Translations under genes and position numbers: made by a program | Notes under the pieces: model-generated | What the model saw: the letters and a program-made list of their open reading frames with translations, nothing else | What the model was told of the DNA's origin: nothing | Databases searched by the model: none | Part shown: positions 33,752 through 42,659 of the stretch, piece by piece | How the letters are laid out: every line of letters starts with the position of its first letter | Position numbering within the stretch: the stretch's first letter is position 1 | From: Reyranella sp. | GTDB taxonomy: Bacteria; Pseudomonadota; Alphaproteobacteria; Reyranellales; Reyranellaceae | Direction: 5' to 3' | NCBI RefSeq assembly: GCF_004297265.1 | Contig: NZ_SCUT01000009.1 | Span: 1-64,000 of the forward strand | DNA length: 64,000 bases

Positions 33752-34069
33752 TCAGCGTCCCGATCGGAGTTCCGTCCGGCTCCAGGGCAGCCAAGCGCAG
33801 AATCCGCCAACGAGCCCGGCTGTGCCGCCAAATCCGGCCATCTCGAACGTAATCCTGCAACCCTCAGCCGTCCGAATACTGCCGATCGAGCTGACGCGGC
33901 CGGTGCTGGACGAAAAGAGTGGCGCCGAGGGAAGTGCCAAAAGCAGGACCGTTGGCGGAGCCCCCACGAGGAGCCCGCCAGTCGCAGCGGCACAAAGACC
34001 GATCCGGCCCTGGCGACGGGCGCACAATGCCGCCGGAAGTCCGACGACCAGGGCATAGACAAGCGCCAC
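33752..34069 (-). CDS. Hypothetical membrane protein
   Basis: This 105-residue protein from a GTG at 34069 has three hydrophobic segments (ALVYALVVGLPAALCARRQG; CAAATGGLLVGAPPTVLLLA; GGTAGLVGGFCAWLPW). The upstream frame is open for about 28 codons but lacks a start codon other than this GTG. It may be a truncated or short inner-membrane protein. No family is recognised. The 290 bases between it and the M48 gene contain only short open frames that I cannot support. Confidence 0.4.
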   Translation of the reverse strand: MALVYALVVGLPAALCARRQGRIGLCAAATGGLLVGAPPTVLLLALPSAPLFSSSTGRVSSIGSIRTAEGCRITFEMAGFGGTAGLVGGFCAWLPWSRTELRSGR

Positions 34070-34358
34070 GCCGGTGAACAGGGAGAACGCACGTAATTGC
34101 GGACCGGGCTGCCATGCTGCGGCCCGTACTCCGGCTGCAACGCTTCCGCTTCACTGTCGGCGCATCCCGTGACTCCCGTCAGGCAACGACCGCACCCGGG
34201 CTTTCCAGAAAGATTCTGAGCGCGTTCATTCTCACCCCTTCCCCATGACAGTAACACGGGTTCCGATGGAACGACTTCGCGGCCGGTTGACTCCTCCACA
34301 TATCTATCGGTAGCATAATTACAGGCGCTACAACCTGAGGAAGCGTCGAGGGGAACGA

Positions 34359-35168
34359 ATGAAAAGGCGATCGCTTCTGGCGTTTGGAGGCGCCTGCGCG
34401 CTGTGCGGCTGCGCAGGCGCGGTGCATCAACTACCGCAGGTCAGCGACAGTCATCTCAGCCTCGCTCAGAGCGAAGTGCAGGGCGCTGGCGGCCCACCCC
34501 AACGCCGGGTGCTGACAGACGAACAGGTCGACGAAATCATGCGTTCCGCCCTCGCCCGCATCCGGCCACCGGCCGACCGGATGTGCCGCGAGATGAACGT
34601 CGGCGTATGCGACTGGCGCTTCATGGGGTCGGCGAACCGCTCGATGAACGCCGGCGCGGGCGCCAACGGCCTGATCTTCGTCAATCGCGGCGTGGTCGAA
34701 TATGCCTCGAACGAGGAGGAAGTTTGCCTCGTGTTCGCACACGAGATCGGCCACCAGGCGGCGAATCACATCGCCACGAGCCAGCGTAACCAGATGACAG
34801 GCGCGCTGATAGGCGCAATCCTCCTGGGTGCGGCCGGCGCGGCCGCATCCTATCGCAGCCCCTATGTCGGCCAGGTGACGCGCTCGGCGATGGATGCCGG
34901 CGCCAACCTCGGCGGCGCGGTCGGCCGCATCTCGTTCTCCAAGGAGCAGGAGCGCGAAGCCGACTATCTCGCCGCGGTGATCCTCTATCGCTCGGATATC
35001 GACCTCGACAAGGCACGCGGCATGCTGGTGACCCTGGCCCGTTCGTCGGGACGCCGCGACACTGGCATGCTCGACACCCATCCCGCGGGGCCCGACCGCC
35101 TTGCGAGCTGGGACCGCGCTGTCGCGGAGATACGCGCATCGCAGGGTGCGTTGCCGGCGCGGGCGTAA
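34359..35168 (+). CDS. M48 family metalloprotease lipoprotein
   Basis: This 269-residue protein has a lipoprotein signal peptide (MKRRSLLAFGGACALCGC) and the zinc-metalloprotease motif H128-E-I-G-H132 (VFAHEIGHQAANHI). The third zinc ligand lies in the conserved FSKEQEREADYLAA segment. The sequence YDIDLDKARGMLVTLARSSG-like region and THPAGPDRLASW are typical of periplasmic M48 proteases that degrade misfolded outer-membrane proteins (YcaL/LoiP group). Location is probably the outer membrane, facing the periplasm. Confidence 0.88.
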   Translation: MKRRSLLAFGGACALCGCAGAVHQLPQVSDSHLSLAQSEVQGAGGPPQRRVLTDEQVDEIMRSALARIRPPADRMCREMNVGVCDWRFMGSANRSMNAGAGANGLIFVNRGVVEYASNEEEVCLVFAHEIGHQAANHIATSQRNQMTGALIGAILLGAAGAAASYRSPYVGQVTRSAMDAGANLGGAVGRISFSKEQEREADYLAAVILYRSDIDLDKARGMLVTLARSSGRRDTGMLDTHPAGPDRLASWDRAVAEIRASQGALPARA

Positions 35169-35216
35169 GCGGAGCCTGTGACCTCCGACGGACGTCACTC
35201 GCAGCGACGCGCCAGA

Positions 35217-36155
35217 CTAGTCACGTTGCCGGCGCGAGGGCTTGTCCACCCAGCGCCAGGTGCGGGACGCTTCGACCAGGTGGTCGACGAAGGACGAGAC
35301 GCGCAGCGAGACGGCGGAGTTCTTGTAGTAGACCGCATGCATCGCCTGTGTGGTGCCCGGATTTTGGTCGGCCAGCACTTCGACCAGGGCGCCGCGGGCG
35401 CGGTCGCCGTCGGTCATGAAGTCCGACAGGCATACGATCCCCTGCCCGTTCAGGGCGAGCTGGTGCAGGACCTCGCCGCTGCTGGCAGCGATGTCGGGGC
35501 GGATGTGCAGCGCCTTGTCGCTGCCGTGGCGCAGTGGCCAAACGTTCAGGCTGTCGGGCTGGCTGAAGCCCAGCAGCATGTGCCCGCTCCCGGGTGCCAG
35601 AAGCTCGTCCGCGCTGTCGGGCAGACCGTGGCGCTTGATGTAGGCGGGGCTGGCCAGAAGGCGGATGCGGCAATGGCCCAGCAACCGGCTGTGTAGAGTC
35701 GAATCCTTCAGCGGGCCGATGCGGATTGCGAGATCGATGCGCCGCTCCAGCAGGTCGACATAGCCCTCGTTGTTGCTGAGTTCCAGCTCGACCAGCGGGT
35801 AGCGCCGCCGATAGCCGTCCATCAGCGGCGCCAGCACATGAAGCATGACCGGCGTCGAAGCGTCGATGCGGAGCGGGCCGGAGGGCTGGCCATGCCGCTG
35901 CACCAGCCGTTCCTCGGCTGCCTGCACCGACGCGAGGATGGCCCGCGCATCCTCGAGGAAGCCGCAGCCCTCGTCCGTCAGGTCGAGGCGGCGCGTCGTG
36001 CGGCGCAGCAGGGTCGTGCGCAGCGACTTCTCCAGCCGGCGCAGCAGGCGACTGGTGGTGGAAACGGGCTGCCCCAGCCGCAGCGCCGCGGCGGTCAGCG
36101 AGCCGGTGTCGACCACGGTGAGGAAGACCTCGATCTCTTCCAGGGAGAATTTCAT
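35217..36155 (-). CDS. LysR-type transcriptional regulator
   Basis: The 312-residue protein has an N-terminal winged helix-turn-helix (SLEEIEVFLTVVDTGSLTAA, LGQPVSTTSRLLRRLEKSLR, TLLRRTTRRLDLTDEG) and a substrate-binding domain (GPLRIDASTPVMLHVLAPLM; IRIGPLKDSTLHSRLLGHCR). It is divergent from the MFS exporter at 36263 with a 107-base gap, the usual arrangement for a regulator controlling its neighbour. The inducer is unknown. Confidence 0.9.
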   Translation of the reverse strand: MKFSLEEIEVFLTVVDTGSLTAAALRLGQPVSTTSRLLRRLEKSLRTTLLRRTTRRLDLTDEGCGFLEDARAILASVQAAEERLVQRHGQPSGPLRIDASTPVMLHVLAPLMDGYRRRYPLVELELSNNEGYVDLLERRIDLAIRIGPLKDSTLHSRLLGHCRIRLLASPAYIKRHGLPDSADELLAPGSGHMLLGFSQPDSLNVWPLRHGSDKALHIRPDIAASSGEVLHQLALNGQGIVCLSDFMTDGDRARGALVEVLADQNPGTTQAMHAVYYKNSAVSLRVSSFVDHLVEASRTWRWVDKPSRRQRD

Positions 36156-36262
36156 CTTGCCATTTTTAGCAAAAGTCTTTGCGGGCTGCAGGTGCTTATC
36201 GGCAAAAGCGGGAACGCAATATTGGGCGGTATCCGTTCAGCCCCAACGCGTAGTGCCCCAGC

Positions 36263-37486
36263 ATGCCGACTTCCGCCGCGTCTCCCGTCAACACCAGCGC
36301 CTCGAGTATCAGCGCCTTCTGGCCTCTCCTCGCCCTCGCCATCGGTGCCTTCGGCATCGGCACGACCGAGTTCGGTCCGATGGGCATGCTGCCGACCATC
36401 GCCCAGGGCGTGGATGTCTCCATCCCGACTGCCGGCCTGCTGGTCTCGGCCTATGCGGTGGGCGTCCTGGTCGGCGCGCCGGTAATGACCTTGCTGCTGG
36501 CGCGCTGGCCGCGCCGCCGGGCGCTGATCGCTTTGATGGCCATCTTCACCGCCGGCAACCTCTTCTCGGCAGTGGCGCCCGACTACACGAGCCTGCTGTT
36601 CGCGCGGCTGATCACCAGCTTCAACCACGGTGCCTTCTTCGGCCTGGGCTCGCTGGTCGCCGCCAGCCTCGTGCCGCGCGAGAGGCAGGCGAGCGCGGTG
36701 GCAGCCATGTTCATGGGCCTGACGATCGCCAATGTCGGCGGCGTGCCGGCCGCGACCTGGTTCGGCCAGGCGATCGGATGGCGCGCATCCTTTGCCGCCA
36801 TCGCTCTGCTGGGCCTCCTCGCCATGACTTCGCTGCGGCTCGCTCTGCCGGCGGGAAGCGCGGGAGAGCGAGTCGACGTGCGTGCCGAACTGCGCGTCAT
36901 CAGGCGGCCCGCCGTGCTGATGGCGCTCACCACCACGGTGATGGGCGCCGGCGCGATGTTCACGCTCTACACCTACATCAGCCCGTCGCTGCAGACCCTC
37001 TCCAATGCCTCGCCGGGCTTCATCACCGCGATGCTGATGCTGATCGGAGTCGGCTTCACGATCGGCAATGCCGTCGGAGGCAAGCTGGCGGACCGCTCGG
37101 TCGACGGCGCGCTGATCGCCTTCCTGTCGTTGCTGGTCGTCTCGATGCTGGCCTTCCCGTGGTTCGCTGCCAGCAAGCCTGGCGTGGCGATCGGTCTACT
37201 CGTCTGGGGCACGGCCGCCTTTGCCGTGGTGCCGCCGCTGCAGATGCGGGTGATGCGCGCCGCCACCGGCGCGCCAGGCCTCGCCTCGTCGGTGAACATC
37301 GGCGCGTTCAACCTCGGCAACGCGTTGGGCGCCGCACTCGGCGCCGAGATGTTGCGGGCGGGCTTCGGCTACGGCGCCGTGGCGGTCTCGGGCGCCATGT
37401 TGGCGGCGGTGAGCCTGGTGCTCCTACTGGCGCAGATGCAGGTCACGCGCCGGCAGCTTGCCGCCGAGGCGCCGGGCTGCGATTGA
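36263..37486 (+). CDS. MFS drug/sugar exporter, DHA1 (AraJ-like)
   Basis: This 407-residue protein has twelve hydrophobic segments with MFS signatures GIGTTEFGPMGMLPTIAQGV, LVSAYAVGVLVGAPVMTLLL, LARWPRRRALIALMAIFTAG and FNHGAFFGLGSLVAA. These match the AraJ/PbuE-like DHA1 exporters of arabinose, purines or drugs. It lies divergent to the LysR gene, which probably regulates it. The first 17 residues are a disordered extension. Confidence 0.9.
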   Translation: MPTSAASPVNTSASSISAFWPLLALAIGAFGIGTTEFGPMGMLPTIAQGVDVSIPTAGLLVSAYAVGVLVGAPVMTLLLARWPRRRALIALMAIFTAGNLFSAVAPDYTSLLFARLITSFNHGAFFGLGSLVAASLVPRERQASAVAAMFMGLTIANVGGVPAATWFGQAIGWRASFAAIALLGLLAMTSLRLALPAGSAGERVDVRAELRVIRRPAVLMALTTTVMGAGAMFTLYTYISPSLQTLSNASPGFITAMLMLIGVGFTIGNAVGGKLADRSVDGALIAFLSLLVVSMLAFPWFAASKPGVAIGLLVWGTAAFAVVPPLQMRVMRAATGAPGLASSVNIGAFNLGNALGAALGAEMLRAGFGYGAVAVSGAMLAAVSLVLLLAQMQVTRRQLAAEAPGCD

Positions 37487-37492
37487 AACTGG

Positions 37493-37735
37493 CTAGGCCT
37501 CGTCCGGATCTTCCTCGACGTCCTTGATCGCGATCGCGTCGGCGAAGCGCCGGGCCACGACGGGGAGGCCCGCCGCCTCGGCGACGCGCAGGCCCTCGCG
37601 GTTGGCGTCGAGACGCGCGAAATCCTCCGGCGGCGCGGCGGCCAGCGCCCGCTGGATGAGGTCGATGGCCTCGCTGAATTTCCCCTGATTCCGCAGGGCA
37701 GCCGCCACCTTGATGGCGTCGTCGAGGCTGCTCAT
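37493..37735 (-). CDS. Small TPR-like hypothetical protein
   Basis: This 80-residue protein starts at ATG 37735 with AGGAGG upstream. It contains IKVAAALRNQGKFSEAIDLI and QRALAAAPPEDFARLDANRE, which looks like one and a half TPR repeats, ending in an acidic tail (EEDPDEA). A protein-binding role is suggested. It converges with the MFS gene, six bases between stops. A short alternative reading frame at 37741-37860 was not supported. Confidence 0.55.
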   Translation of the reverse strand: MSSLDDAIKVAAALRNQGKFSEAIDLIQRALAAAPPEDFARLDANREGLRVAEAAGLPVVARRFADAIAIKDVEEDPDEA

Positions 37736-37857
37736 GAATTCCTCCTGATGCGAACTTCTCAACGGCGAGCGGATGTGGGAGTTGCCTCGAGCAGGCCGCT
37801 TGCCGCGCCGGCCACCGCTGCGGCGGCGATGACCGGGAGCAGCTCGGAGCACTCGAA

Positions 37858-38376
37858 CTAGAGCTGCGGGAAGAGCCGCGGCCCCCTCGCATAGGGGATC
37901 ACCATCGCCCCCGGCCCGCCATTGACCAATTGGTCGACCGTATCGACCAATGCGCGCGGCGATACCGGCTTCGTGATCAGGGGCCGCAGCGCCAGTTCGT
38001 GCGGCAAGGTGCTGGCGTCGTCGGCAATCACCGCGAACGGCACCTGTTCCGCGGCCAGCCAGTCGGCAACGGCGAAGGGCGCACTTCGGCGGGAGTCGAC
38101 GTCGATCACGGCCGCGTCGAGGCGGCCGCTCCTCACGAGCCGTTCCACCTCGCCCTGGCTGCCGGCAGGCCCGACGATGCGGTAGCCGGCATCGCGCAGA
38201 TGCTTCTGCATTTCGAGCGCCAACGGGAGCTGATCTTCGACGATCAGGATACGGCCGCGCGGGGGACGGTCGACCGTCCCGGCATATCCGCAGGGTGGGA
38301 AGACTTCAGCGCCATCGGCCTGGGAATCCAGGTCTGAAGACCATTCAGGCCGGTAGGCTGCCGACCTTGCGATCAT
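37858..38376 (-). CDS. Single-domain response regulator
   Basis: This 172-residue protein carries a REC domain from about residue 40: RILIVEDQLPLALEMQKHLR (acidic pair E-D), YRIVGPAGSQGEVERLV, AAVIDVDSRRSAPFAVADWL with the phospho-acceptor Asp, and PLITKPVSPRALVDTV with the conserved Lys. It lacks an output domain. AGGAGG is well placed before the ATG at 38376. No histidine kinase is encoded nearby. Such orphan receivers often act in stress signalling. Confidence 0.8.
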   Translation of the reverse strand: MIARSAAYRPEWSSDLDSQADGAEVFPPCGYAGTVDRPPRGRILIVEDQLPLALEMQKHLRDAGYRIVGPAGSQGEVERLVRSGRLDAAVIDVDSRRSAPFAVADWLAAEQVPFAVIADDASTLPHELALRPLITKPVSPRALVDTVDQLVNGGPGAMVIPYARGPRLFPQL

Positions 38377-38468
38377 GACGAACCTCCTAAATGTTGCGTG
38401 ATTGGATGGAAGGGAAGCGCCCGCCGCGCGGGCGGCGAACGCTCCTCTCCCCCTGTCGGACGCCGCGC

Positions 38469-38915
38469 CTACTGCTTCGAAAGGCGTGGCGTGGAACCCG
38501 ACTCGATGCGGATGGCGCGGGCCTTCTTCTCCTCCGGAATCTCGCGCTTCAGCTCGATCGTCAGAAGTCCGTTCGCCAAGCCGGCCCCAACCACTTTCAC
38601 GTGGTCCGCGAGCTGGAAGCGACGCTCGAACTCCCGCGCGGCGATACCGCGATAGAGATACTCCTTCTCTTCCGAGCCGGGCTGGGCCTTGCCGGTCACG
38701 AGAAGCTCCTCCTCCTTCTGGGTGATGCTGAGCTCGGCCTCCGAGAAGCCTGCCACCGCCATGACGATGCGGTAGGTATCGTCGCCGGCCTTCTCGATAT
38801 TGTACGGAGGATAGCCCTGGGCGCCCTGGCTCACCACGGAATCGAGCATGTGGAACACCCGGTCGAACCCGACCGTGTCACGATAGAAAGGGGAAAAATC
38901 GAAAGCGGTACGCAT
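38469..38915 (-). CDS. hspA: Hsp20-family small heat shock chaperone
   Basis: This 148-residue alpha-crystallin-domain protein starts at ATG 38915 (GGAGG six bases upstream; the earlier ATG at 38921 is too close to the ribosome site). It contains YNIEKAGDDTYRIVMAVAGF, ELSITQKEEELLVTGKAQPG, LYRGIAAREFERRFQLADHV and GLLTIELKREIPEE, matching IbpA-type chaperones. It holds unfolded proteins during heat shock. A sigma-32-like promoter lies 65-92 bases upstream. Confidence 0.9.
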   Translation of the reverse strand: MRTAFDFSPFYRDTVGFDRVFHMLDSVVSQGAQGYPPYNIEKAGDDTYRIVMAVAGFSEAELSITQKEEELLVTGKAQPGSEEKEYLYRGIAAREFERRFQLADHVKVVGAGLANGLLTIELKREIPEEKKARAIRIESGSTPRLSKQ

Positions 38916-38979
38916 GTTCATCCTCCACTCCTGAGCGATGGTTTTGCGAAGCGGTCCCCCGAAGGGCGACCGGCTGACG

Positions 38980-39007
38980 ATCTAGGTTCGGCCCGGTGGC
39001 CTTCAAG
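38980..39007 (-). promoter_or_regulatory. Sigma-32 (RpoH) type promoter of hsp20
   Basis: On the minus strand CTTG (39007-39004), 17 bases, then CCTAGAT (38986-38980) matches the alphaproteobacterial RpoH promoter pattern CTTG-N17-CYTATNT with one deviation. It precedes the Hsp20 gene by 65 bases. The leader between includes a small hairpin with a TTCG loop. Confidence 0.6.
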
Positions 39008-39079
39008 TCGCCGCCTCCAGATTTTTTTGCGGTCGGTCCTCCGCGCGCCGCCAACCTGTGTGGCGGGAGAGACCGGCAG

Positions 39080-39910
39080 TCAGGGGACCGAGACGATGAT
39101 CAACGTGGAGATGGGCCGCACCTGCGCGCCGAACGGCGCGACCACCGCCCGCAGCGACCCCACCGGATCGCGCAGGTCGTAGAAGCCGGTGAAGCGCTGG
39201 CGCAAGAGATTGCCGTCGGTCACGACGATCCAGCCGCCATGGTACCGGCGCAGTCGGTCGATCGCGTCGCCGACCGTCGACCCATCGGCGTTCAGCCTGT
39301 GGCGGCGCCAAGAGCCCGCGCCGGAGTCGTTGACGGGGCCCTGCTCGATCGTTCCGTCAGCCCGGGCAACGAGCTGTTCGCCGGCCTGCAACCGCCGCAA
39401 CACCGGTCCCCTTACTCCCTGCCCCGTTTCCGGAGATGGCATCCTGACCTCGACGGAACCGTCCTCAACCGCGACGCTGACGGCCTCGTCGGCGAGCCGG
39501 ACGTTGAAGGCCGTGCCCGTGACGACGACCGACACGCCGCCGGCTTTTACGATGAAAGGGCGCGCGTCGCCGGACTTCACCTTGAAGAACGCTTCTCCGG
39601 AACGAAGCTTCAACCGCCGGTCCGTCGCGCTGAACTGCACGTCGAGGGCGCTGGCGGCCCCCAGCTCGACGAGCGACCCGTCCGGCAGGTCGACATTCCG
39701 GTGCTCGGCGGTCGTCGTCACGTGATCCACACCGAAATTCTTCACCAGCGAGGGCGCGCAGAAGGACAGGACCAGCACCGCAAGGAGGGAAACGCCCACC
39801 ACCCCCCAGCGCCGACTGCGGGACGGTCGCGACAGATCGCGCGCCAGGCGTTTCTGCGCCTTCGCTTGCCGAATGAGGTCCCTGCCGGGCGTGCTTGTTG
39901 TCATCTTCAT
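39080..39910 (-). CDS. Orphan FecR-domain protein
   Basis: This 276-residue protein has a transmembrane segment near residues 35-55 ([18 protein letters not shown]) and the periplasmic FecR motif ([48 protein letters not shown]), then an STN-like end. The usual cytoplasmic anti-sigma helix is shortened to a basic stretch ([19 protein letters not shown]). It has no FecI or receptor gene beside it, unlike the two complete units. It may regulate a distant sigma factor or act as a scavenger of signals. Confidence 0.8.
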   Translation of the reverse strand: MKMTTSTPGRDLIRQAKAQKRLARDLSRPSRSRRWGVVGVSLLAVLVLSFCAPSLVKNFGVDHVTTTAEHRNVDLPDGSLVELGAASALDVQFSATDRRLKLRSGEAFFKVKSGDARPFIVKAGGVSVVVTGTAFNVRLADEAVSVAVEDGSVEVRMPSPETGQGVRGPVLRRLQAGEQLVARADGTIEQGPVNDSGAGSWRRHRLNADGSTVGDAIDRLRRYHGGWIVVTDGNLLRQRFTGFYDLRDPVGSLRAVVAPFGAQVRPISTLIIVSVP

Positions 39911-40173
39911 TCATCCAAGCCGGCATCGACGTCGAGCCATATCCCACCATGGCCCACCAACCGGCAAATACTCCCGACAACGTTCTATGCCAGGACTGGG
40001 CGCCGGTCGACGTCTCCCGCGGCAGCAACGCGGACGGCCGTCACACCATGGTATCGCCTCCCGCACCCTCTCGCCGCGGCGGGGTGGGCGTCGCGGCGCC
40101 GACAGCCGCCATCGCAGCCTGTTTCGCCACGGCGGAATGCACTAGTCTGTTCCTGCAAGGATCAGGGGATGCA

Positions 40174-40833
40174 ATGTCAGGCAATCACGATCACGCTCAT
40201 GACCACGGGCATGACCACAGGCATGACCACGAGCATGGGTCCGAGTTGTCGGAGATGCAGCTTCGCGTCCGCGCGCTCGAAACCATTCTGACCGAGAAGG
40301 GTTACGTCGATCCGGCGGCGCTCGACTCGATCATCGAAACCTACGAGACGAAGATCGGGCCGCATATCGGGGCGCGGGTCGTGGCGCGGGCCTGGGCGGA
40401 CCCTGAGTTCCGCACGGCGCTGCTCATGGACGCCAGCAAAGCGATCGCTCAGCTCGGGCTCGAGCAGAAGGTCGGCGATCACCTGATTGCCGTCGAGAAC
40501 ACACCGACCACGCACAACATGATCGTCTGCACCCTGTGCTCCTGCTATCCGTGGGATCTGCTCGGCCTGCCGCCGGCCTGGTATAAGTCCGCGCCCTACC
40601 GCGCCCGCACGGTCAAGGAGCCGCGCAAGGTGCTGGCCGATTTCGGCGTGACGCTGCCCGACGAGACGAAGGTCCGCGTGTGGGACTCCACGGCCGAGAC
40701 GCGTTTCATCGTGCTGCCGATGCGGCCCGCTGCGACCGAGGGATGGTCCGAGGAGAAGCTCGCCGGGCTGGTCACCCGCGATTCGATGATCGGCACCGGC
40801 TTACCGAAGGAAGTGAACGAGGTGGCGGCATGA
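40174..40833 (+). CDS. nthA: Nitrile hydratase alpha subunit, cobalt type
   Basis: This 219-residue protein converts nitriles to amides together with the beta subunit. The metal site C119-T-L-C122-S-C124 ([10 protein letters not shown]) has Thr after the first Cys, the cobalt-type signature; iron enzymes have Ser. Residues 5-21 form an unusual alternating histidine tail (nine His). It continues [20 protein letters not shown]. The start at 40174 is preceded by AGGGGATGCA. The stop overlaps the beta-subunit start (ATGA), indicating tight translational coupling. Confidence 0.92.
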   Translation: MSGNHDHAHDHGHDHRHDHEHGSELSEMQLRVRALETILTEKGYVDPAALDSIIETYETKIGPHIGARVVARAWADPEFRTALLMDASKAIAQLGLEQKVGDHLIAVENTPTTHNMIVCTLCSCYPWDLLGLPPAWYKSAPYRARTVKEPRKVLADFGVTLPDETKVRVWDSTAETRFIVLPMRPAATEGWSEEKLAGLVTRDSMIGTGLPKEVNEVAA

Positions 40834-41489
40834 ACGGCGTGCACGACATGGGCGGCATGGACGGCTTCGGCCATGTCGCGCCCGATCCTCACGAAGTCCC
40901 CTTCCATGACGACTGGCAGGCGCGTTCCTTCGCCCTCAACCGGGTCATGGGCTCGGCCGGCGAATGGAACATCGACGTCGGCCGCTACTGGATCGAGACC
41001 TTGCCGCCGGCAGTCTATCTCTCCTCTTCCTACTACAAGAAGTGGTTCTTGCGCCTCGAGCGCCTCTGCCTCGACCGGGGCCTCGTCTCAGAATCCGAGC
41101 TGGTCAGCGGCCATTCGAGCGGTCCGGGCCGCCCCCTGAAGCGCAAGCCGCTGTCGGGCCCGAAGGCCGGCGTCGGCATAAGCCGCCCGAACTACGACCA
41201 GCCGTCGCGAGCGCCTGCTGTCTTCGAGATCGGCCAGAAGGTGCGCGCCCGAAACATCCATCCCCGCTCCCACACGCGCCTTCCGCGCTTCGCCCGCGGC
41301 CATATCGGCACGATCGAGCGCATCCAGGGCTGCCACACCTTTCCCGACGCGATGGTCGAGAAGGGTATCGAGCAGGGCGAATGGCTCTACACCGTGGTGT
41401 TCGACGGGCGGGAGCTGTGGGGGCCGGACGCGGAAGACGGCGCCACCGTCTCCATCGAGGCGTTCGAGCCGTACCTGGAGCCGGCGTGA
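40830..41489 (+). CDS. nthB: Nitrile hydratase beta subunit
   Basis: This 219-residue protein begins [20 protein letters not shown], the conserved beta N-terminus, and has [60 protein letters not shown] and the C-terminal [20 protein letters not shown]. Both halves of the family fold (helical N-domain, beta-roll C-domain) are present. It overlaps alpha by four bases and the accessory gene by one base. Confidence 0.92.
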   Translation: MNGVHDMGGMDGFGHVAPDPHEVPFHDDWQARSFALNRVMGSAGEWNIDVGRYWIETLPPAVYLSSSYYKKWFLRLERLCLDRGLVSESELVSGHSSGPGRPLKRKPLSGPKAGVGISRPNYDQPSRAPAVFEIGQKVRARNIHPRSHTRLPRFARGHIGTIERIQGCHTFPDAMVEKGIEQGEWLYTVVFDGRELWGPDAEDGATVSIEAFEPYLEPA

Positions 41490-41872
41490 TGGCTTCGGAT
41501 CTCGCATCCATTCGCGAGGCACTCAACGCTCTGCCGGGTATTCCCTGCGAAGGCGAGGCGCCGGTCTTCGCGGAACCGTGGCAGGCCCAGGCTTTCGCCA
41601 TGGTGCTCACCTTGCAGCAACGCGGCGTCTTTTCCTGGAACGAGTGGGCCGAGGAGCTTGGCGCGCAGATCAAGTCCGCCATCGCGGGCGGCGACCCCGA
41701 CGACGGGTCGACCTACTATCGCCACTGGCTGGCGACACTCGAACGGCTCGTGGCGCGCAAGGGCATCGCGTCGACGGAAGCGCTCGACCGCTATTACCAC
41801 GCCTGGGACCATGCAGCCGATCGTACGCCGCACGGCCAGACGATCGAGCTCAGGGCAGACGACTTTCGATGA
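41489..41872 (+). CDS. Nitrile hydratase accessory protein
   Basis: This 127-residue protein resembles the N-terminal half of the beta subunit (WQAQAFAMVLTLQQRGVFSW, NEWAEELGAQIKSAIAGGDP, TYYRHWLATLERLVARKGI). Such small beta-like proteins help insert cobalt and oxidise the active-site cysteines of the alpha subunit. It overlaps the beta stop and the next gene start (TGATG and ATGA), so all four genes form one operon. The role follows from family knowledge and operon position. Confidence 0.85.
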   Translation: MASDLASIREALNALPGIPCEGEAPVFAEPWQAQAFAMVLTLQQRGVFSWNEWAEELGAQIKSAIAGGDPDDGSTYYRHWLATLERLVARKGIASTEALDRYYHAWDHAADRTPHGQTIELRADDFR

Positions 41873-42291
41873 ACGACGCGAAGATCCGGACCGGCGGATG
41901 CCATTGCGGTGCAGTGCGTTTCGAGGTGACGCTCAGCGACGGCTTCAACTCGATCCGCCGCTGCACCTGTTCCTTCTGCCGCATGCGTGGCGCCGTCGTG
42001 ACCATGGCGGAGATGGGCGGGATCAAATTCCTGCAGGGCGAGGAGGCGCTGACCAGCTACCGCTTCCACACCGGGACGGCACAGCACTTCTTCTGTTCGC
42101 GCTGCGGGATCTACACGCATCACCAGCGGCGATCAGACACCAGCCTCTATGCCGTGAACGTGGCCTGTCTCGACGGGGTCAGCCCGTTCGACTTCGCCGA
42201 AGTGCCCGTCATGGACGGCATCAACCATACCAACGACACCGGCAAGCCCACGCGGCGGGCCGGCACACTGCGGTTCATCCCGGCCGACTGA
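41869..42291 (+). CDS. GFA/CENP-V family zinc protein
   Basis: This 140-residue protein has the zinc-ligand pattern of glutathione-dependent formaldehyde-activating (GFA) proteins: GGCHCGAVRFEVTL, CTCSFCRMRG and FFCSRCGIYTHHQ. It is the last gene of the nitrile hydratase operon, starting in the ATGA overlap. Formaldehyde or related electrophile handling is possible, but no direct link between GFA proteins and nitrile hydration is established; the coupling here is itself notable. Confidence 0.85.
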   Translation: MNDAKIRTGGCHCGAVRFEVTLSDGFNSIRRCTCSFCRMRGAVVTMAEMGGIKFLQGEEALTSYRFHTGTAQHFFCSRCGIYTHHQRRSDTSLYAVNVACLDGVSPFDFAEVPVMDGINHTNDTGKPTRRAGTLRFIPAD

Positions 42292-42359
42292 AGATTGCCG
42301 GGAACGGCTGTGCGCCCGGCGGGTTACTCGGATCCTGACCATCCGGAGAGGAGTGGCAC

Positions 42360-42659
42360 ATGGACCACAGCAAGCATGTCCGCCTGGCGGCCGAAGAACT
42401 CACCGCGGAAGTCCTCAAGGACGCCACCATCTACGGCCCGGGCGACGAGAAGATCGGCTCGGTCGCCCATTTGCACGGCTCGGGCTCGACGGCCCAGGTC
42501 GTGATCGATGTCGGCGGCTTCCTCGGCATCGGTGCCAAGCCGGTGGGTGTCCTGATCGCCGGCCTCGACTTCATGCGCGACGAGGACGGCGACGTCCATG
42601 CGGTGACGGGCTGGACGAAGGACCAGCTCAAGGCGATGCCCGAGCACGGCGACCGCTAG
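42360..42659 (+). CDS. PRC-barrel domain protein
   Basis: This 99-residue protein begins MDHSKHVRLAAEELTAEVLK and contains IYGPGDEKIGSVAHLHGSGS and QVVIDVGGFLGIGAKPVGVL, typical of PRC-barrel beta domains. Such domains are widespread in stress or photosynthetic proteins. GGAGAGG lies ahead of the ATG. It converges with the PepSY gene, whose stop it overlaps by four bases. Confidence 0.75.
   Translation: MDHSKHVRLAAEELTAEVLKDATIYGPGDEKIGSVAHLHGSGSTAQVVIDVGGFLGIGAKPVGVLIAGLDFMRDEDGDVHAVTGWTKDQLKAMPEHGDR

Noticed and set aside
34070-34358. Short frames before the M48 gene that recall a lipoprotein start
   Set aside because: The pieces are in different frames, lack a clear ribosome site and cannot be joined into one gene with confidence.
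37741-37860. A reading frame between the response regulator and the TPR-like gene
   Set aside because: It is Ala-rich and open but has no ATG start or ribosome site.
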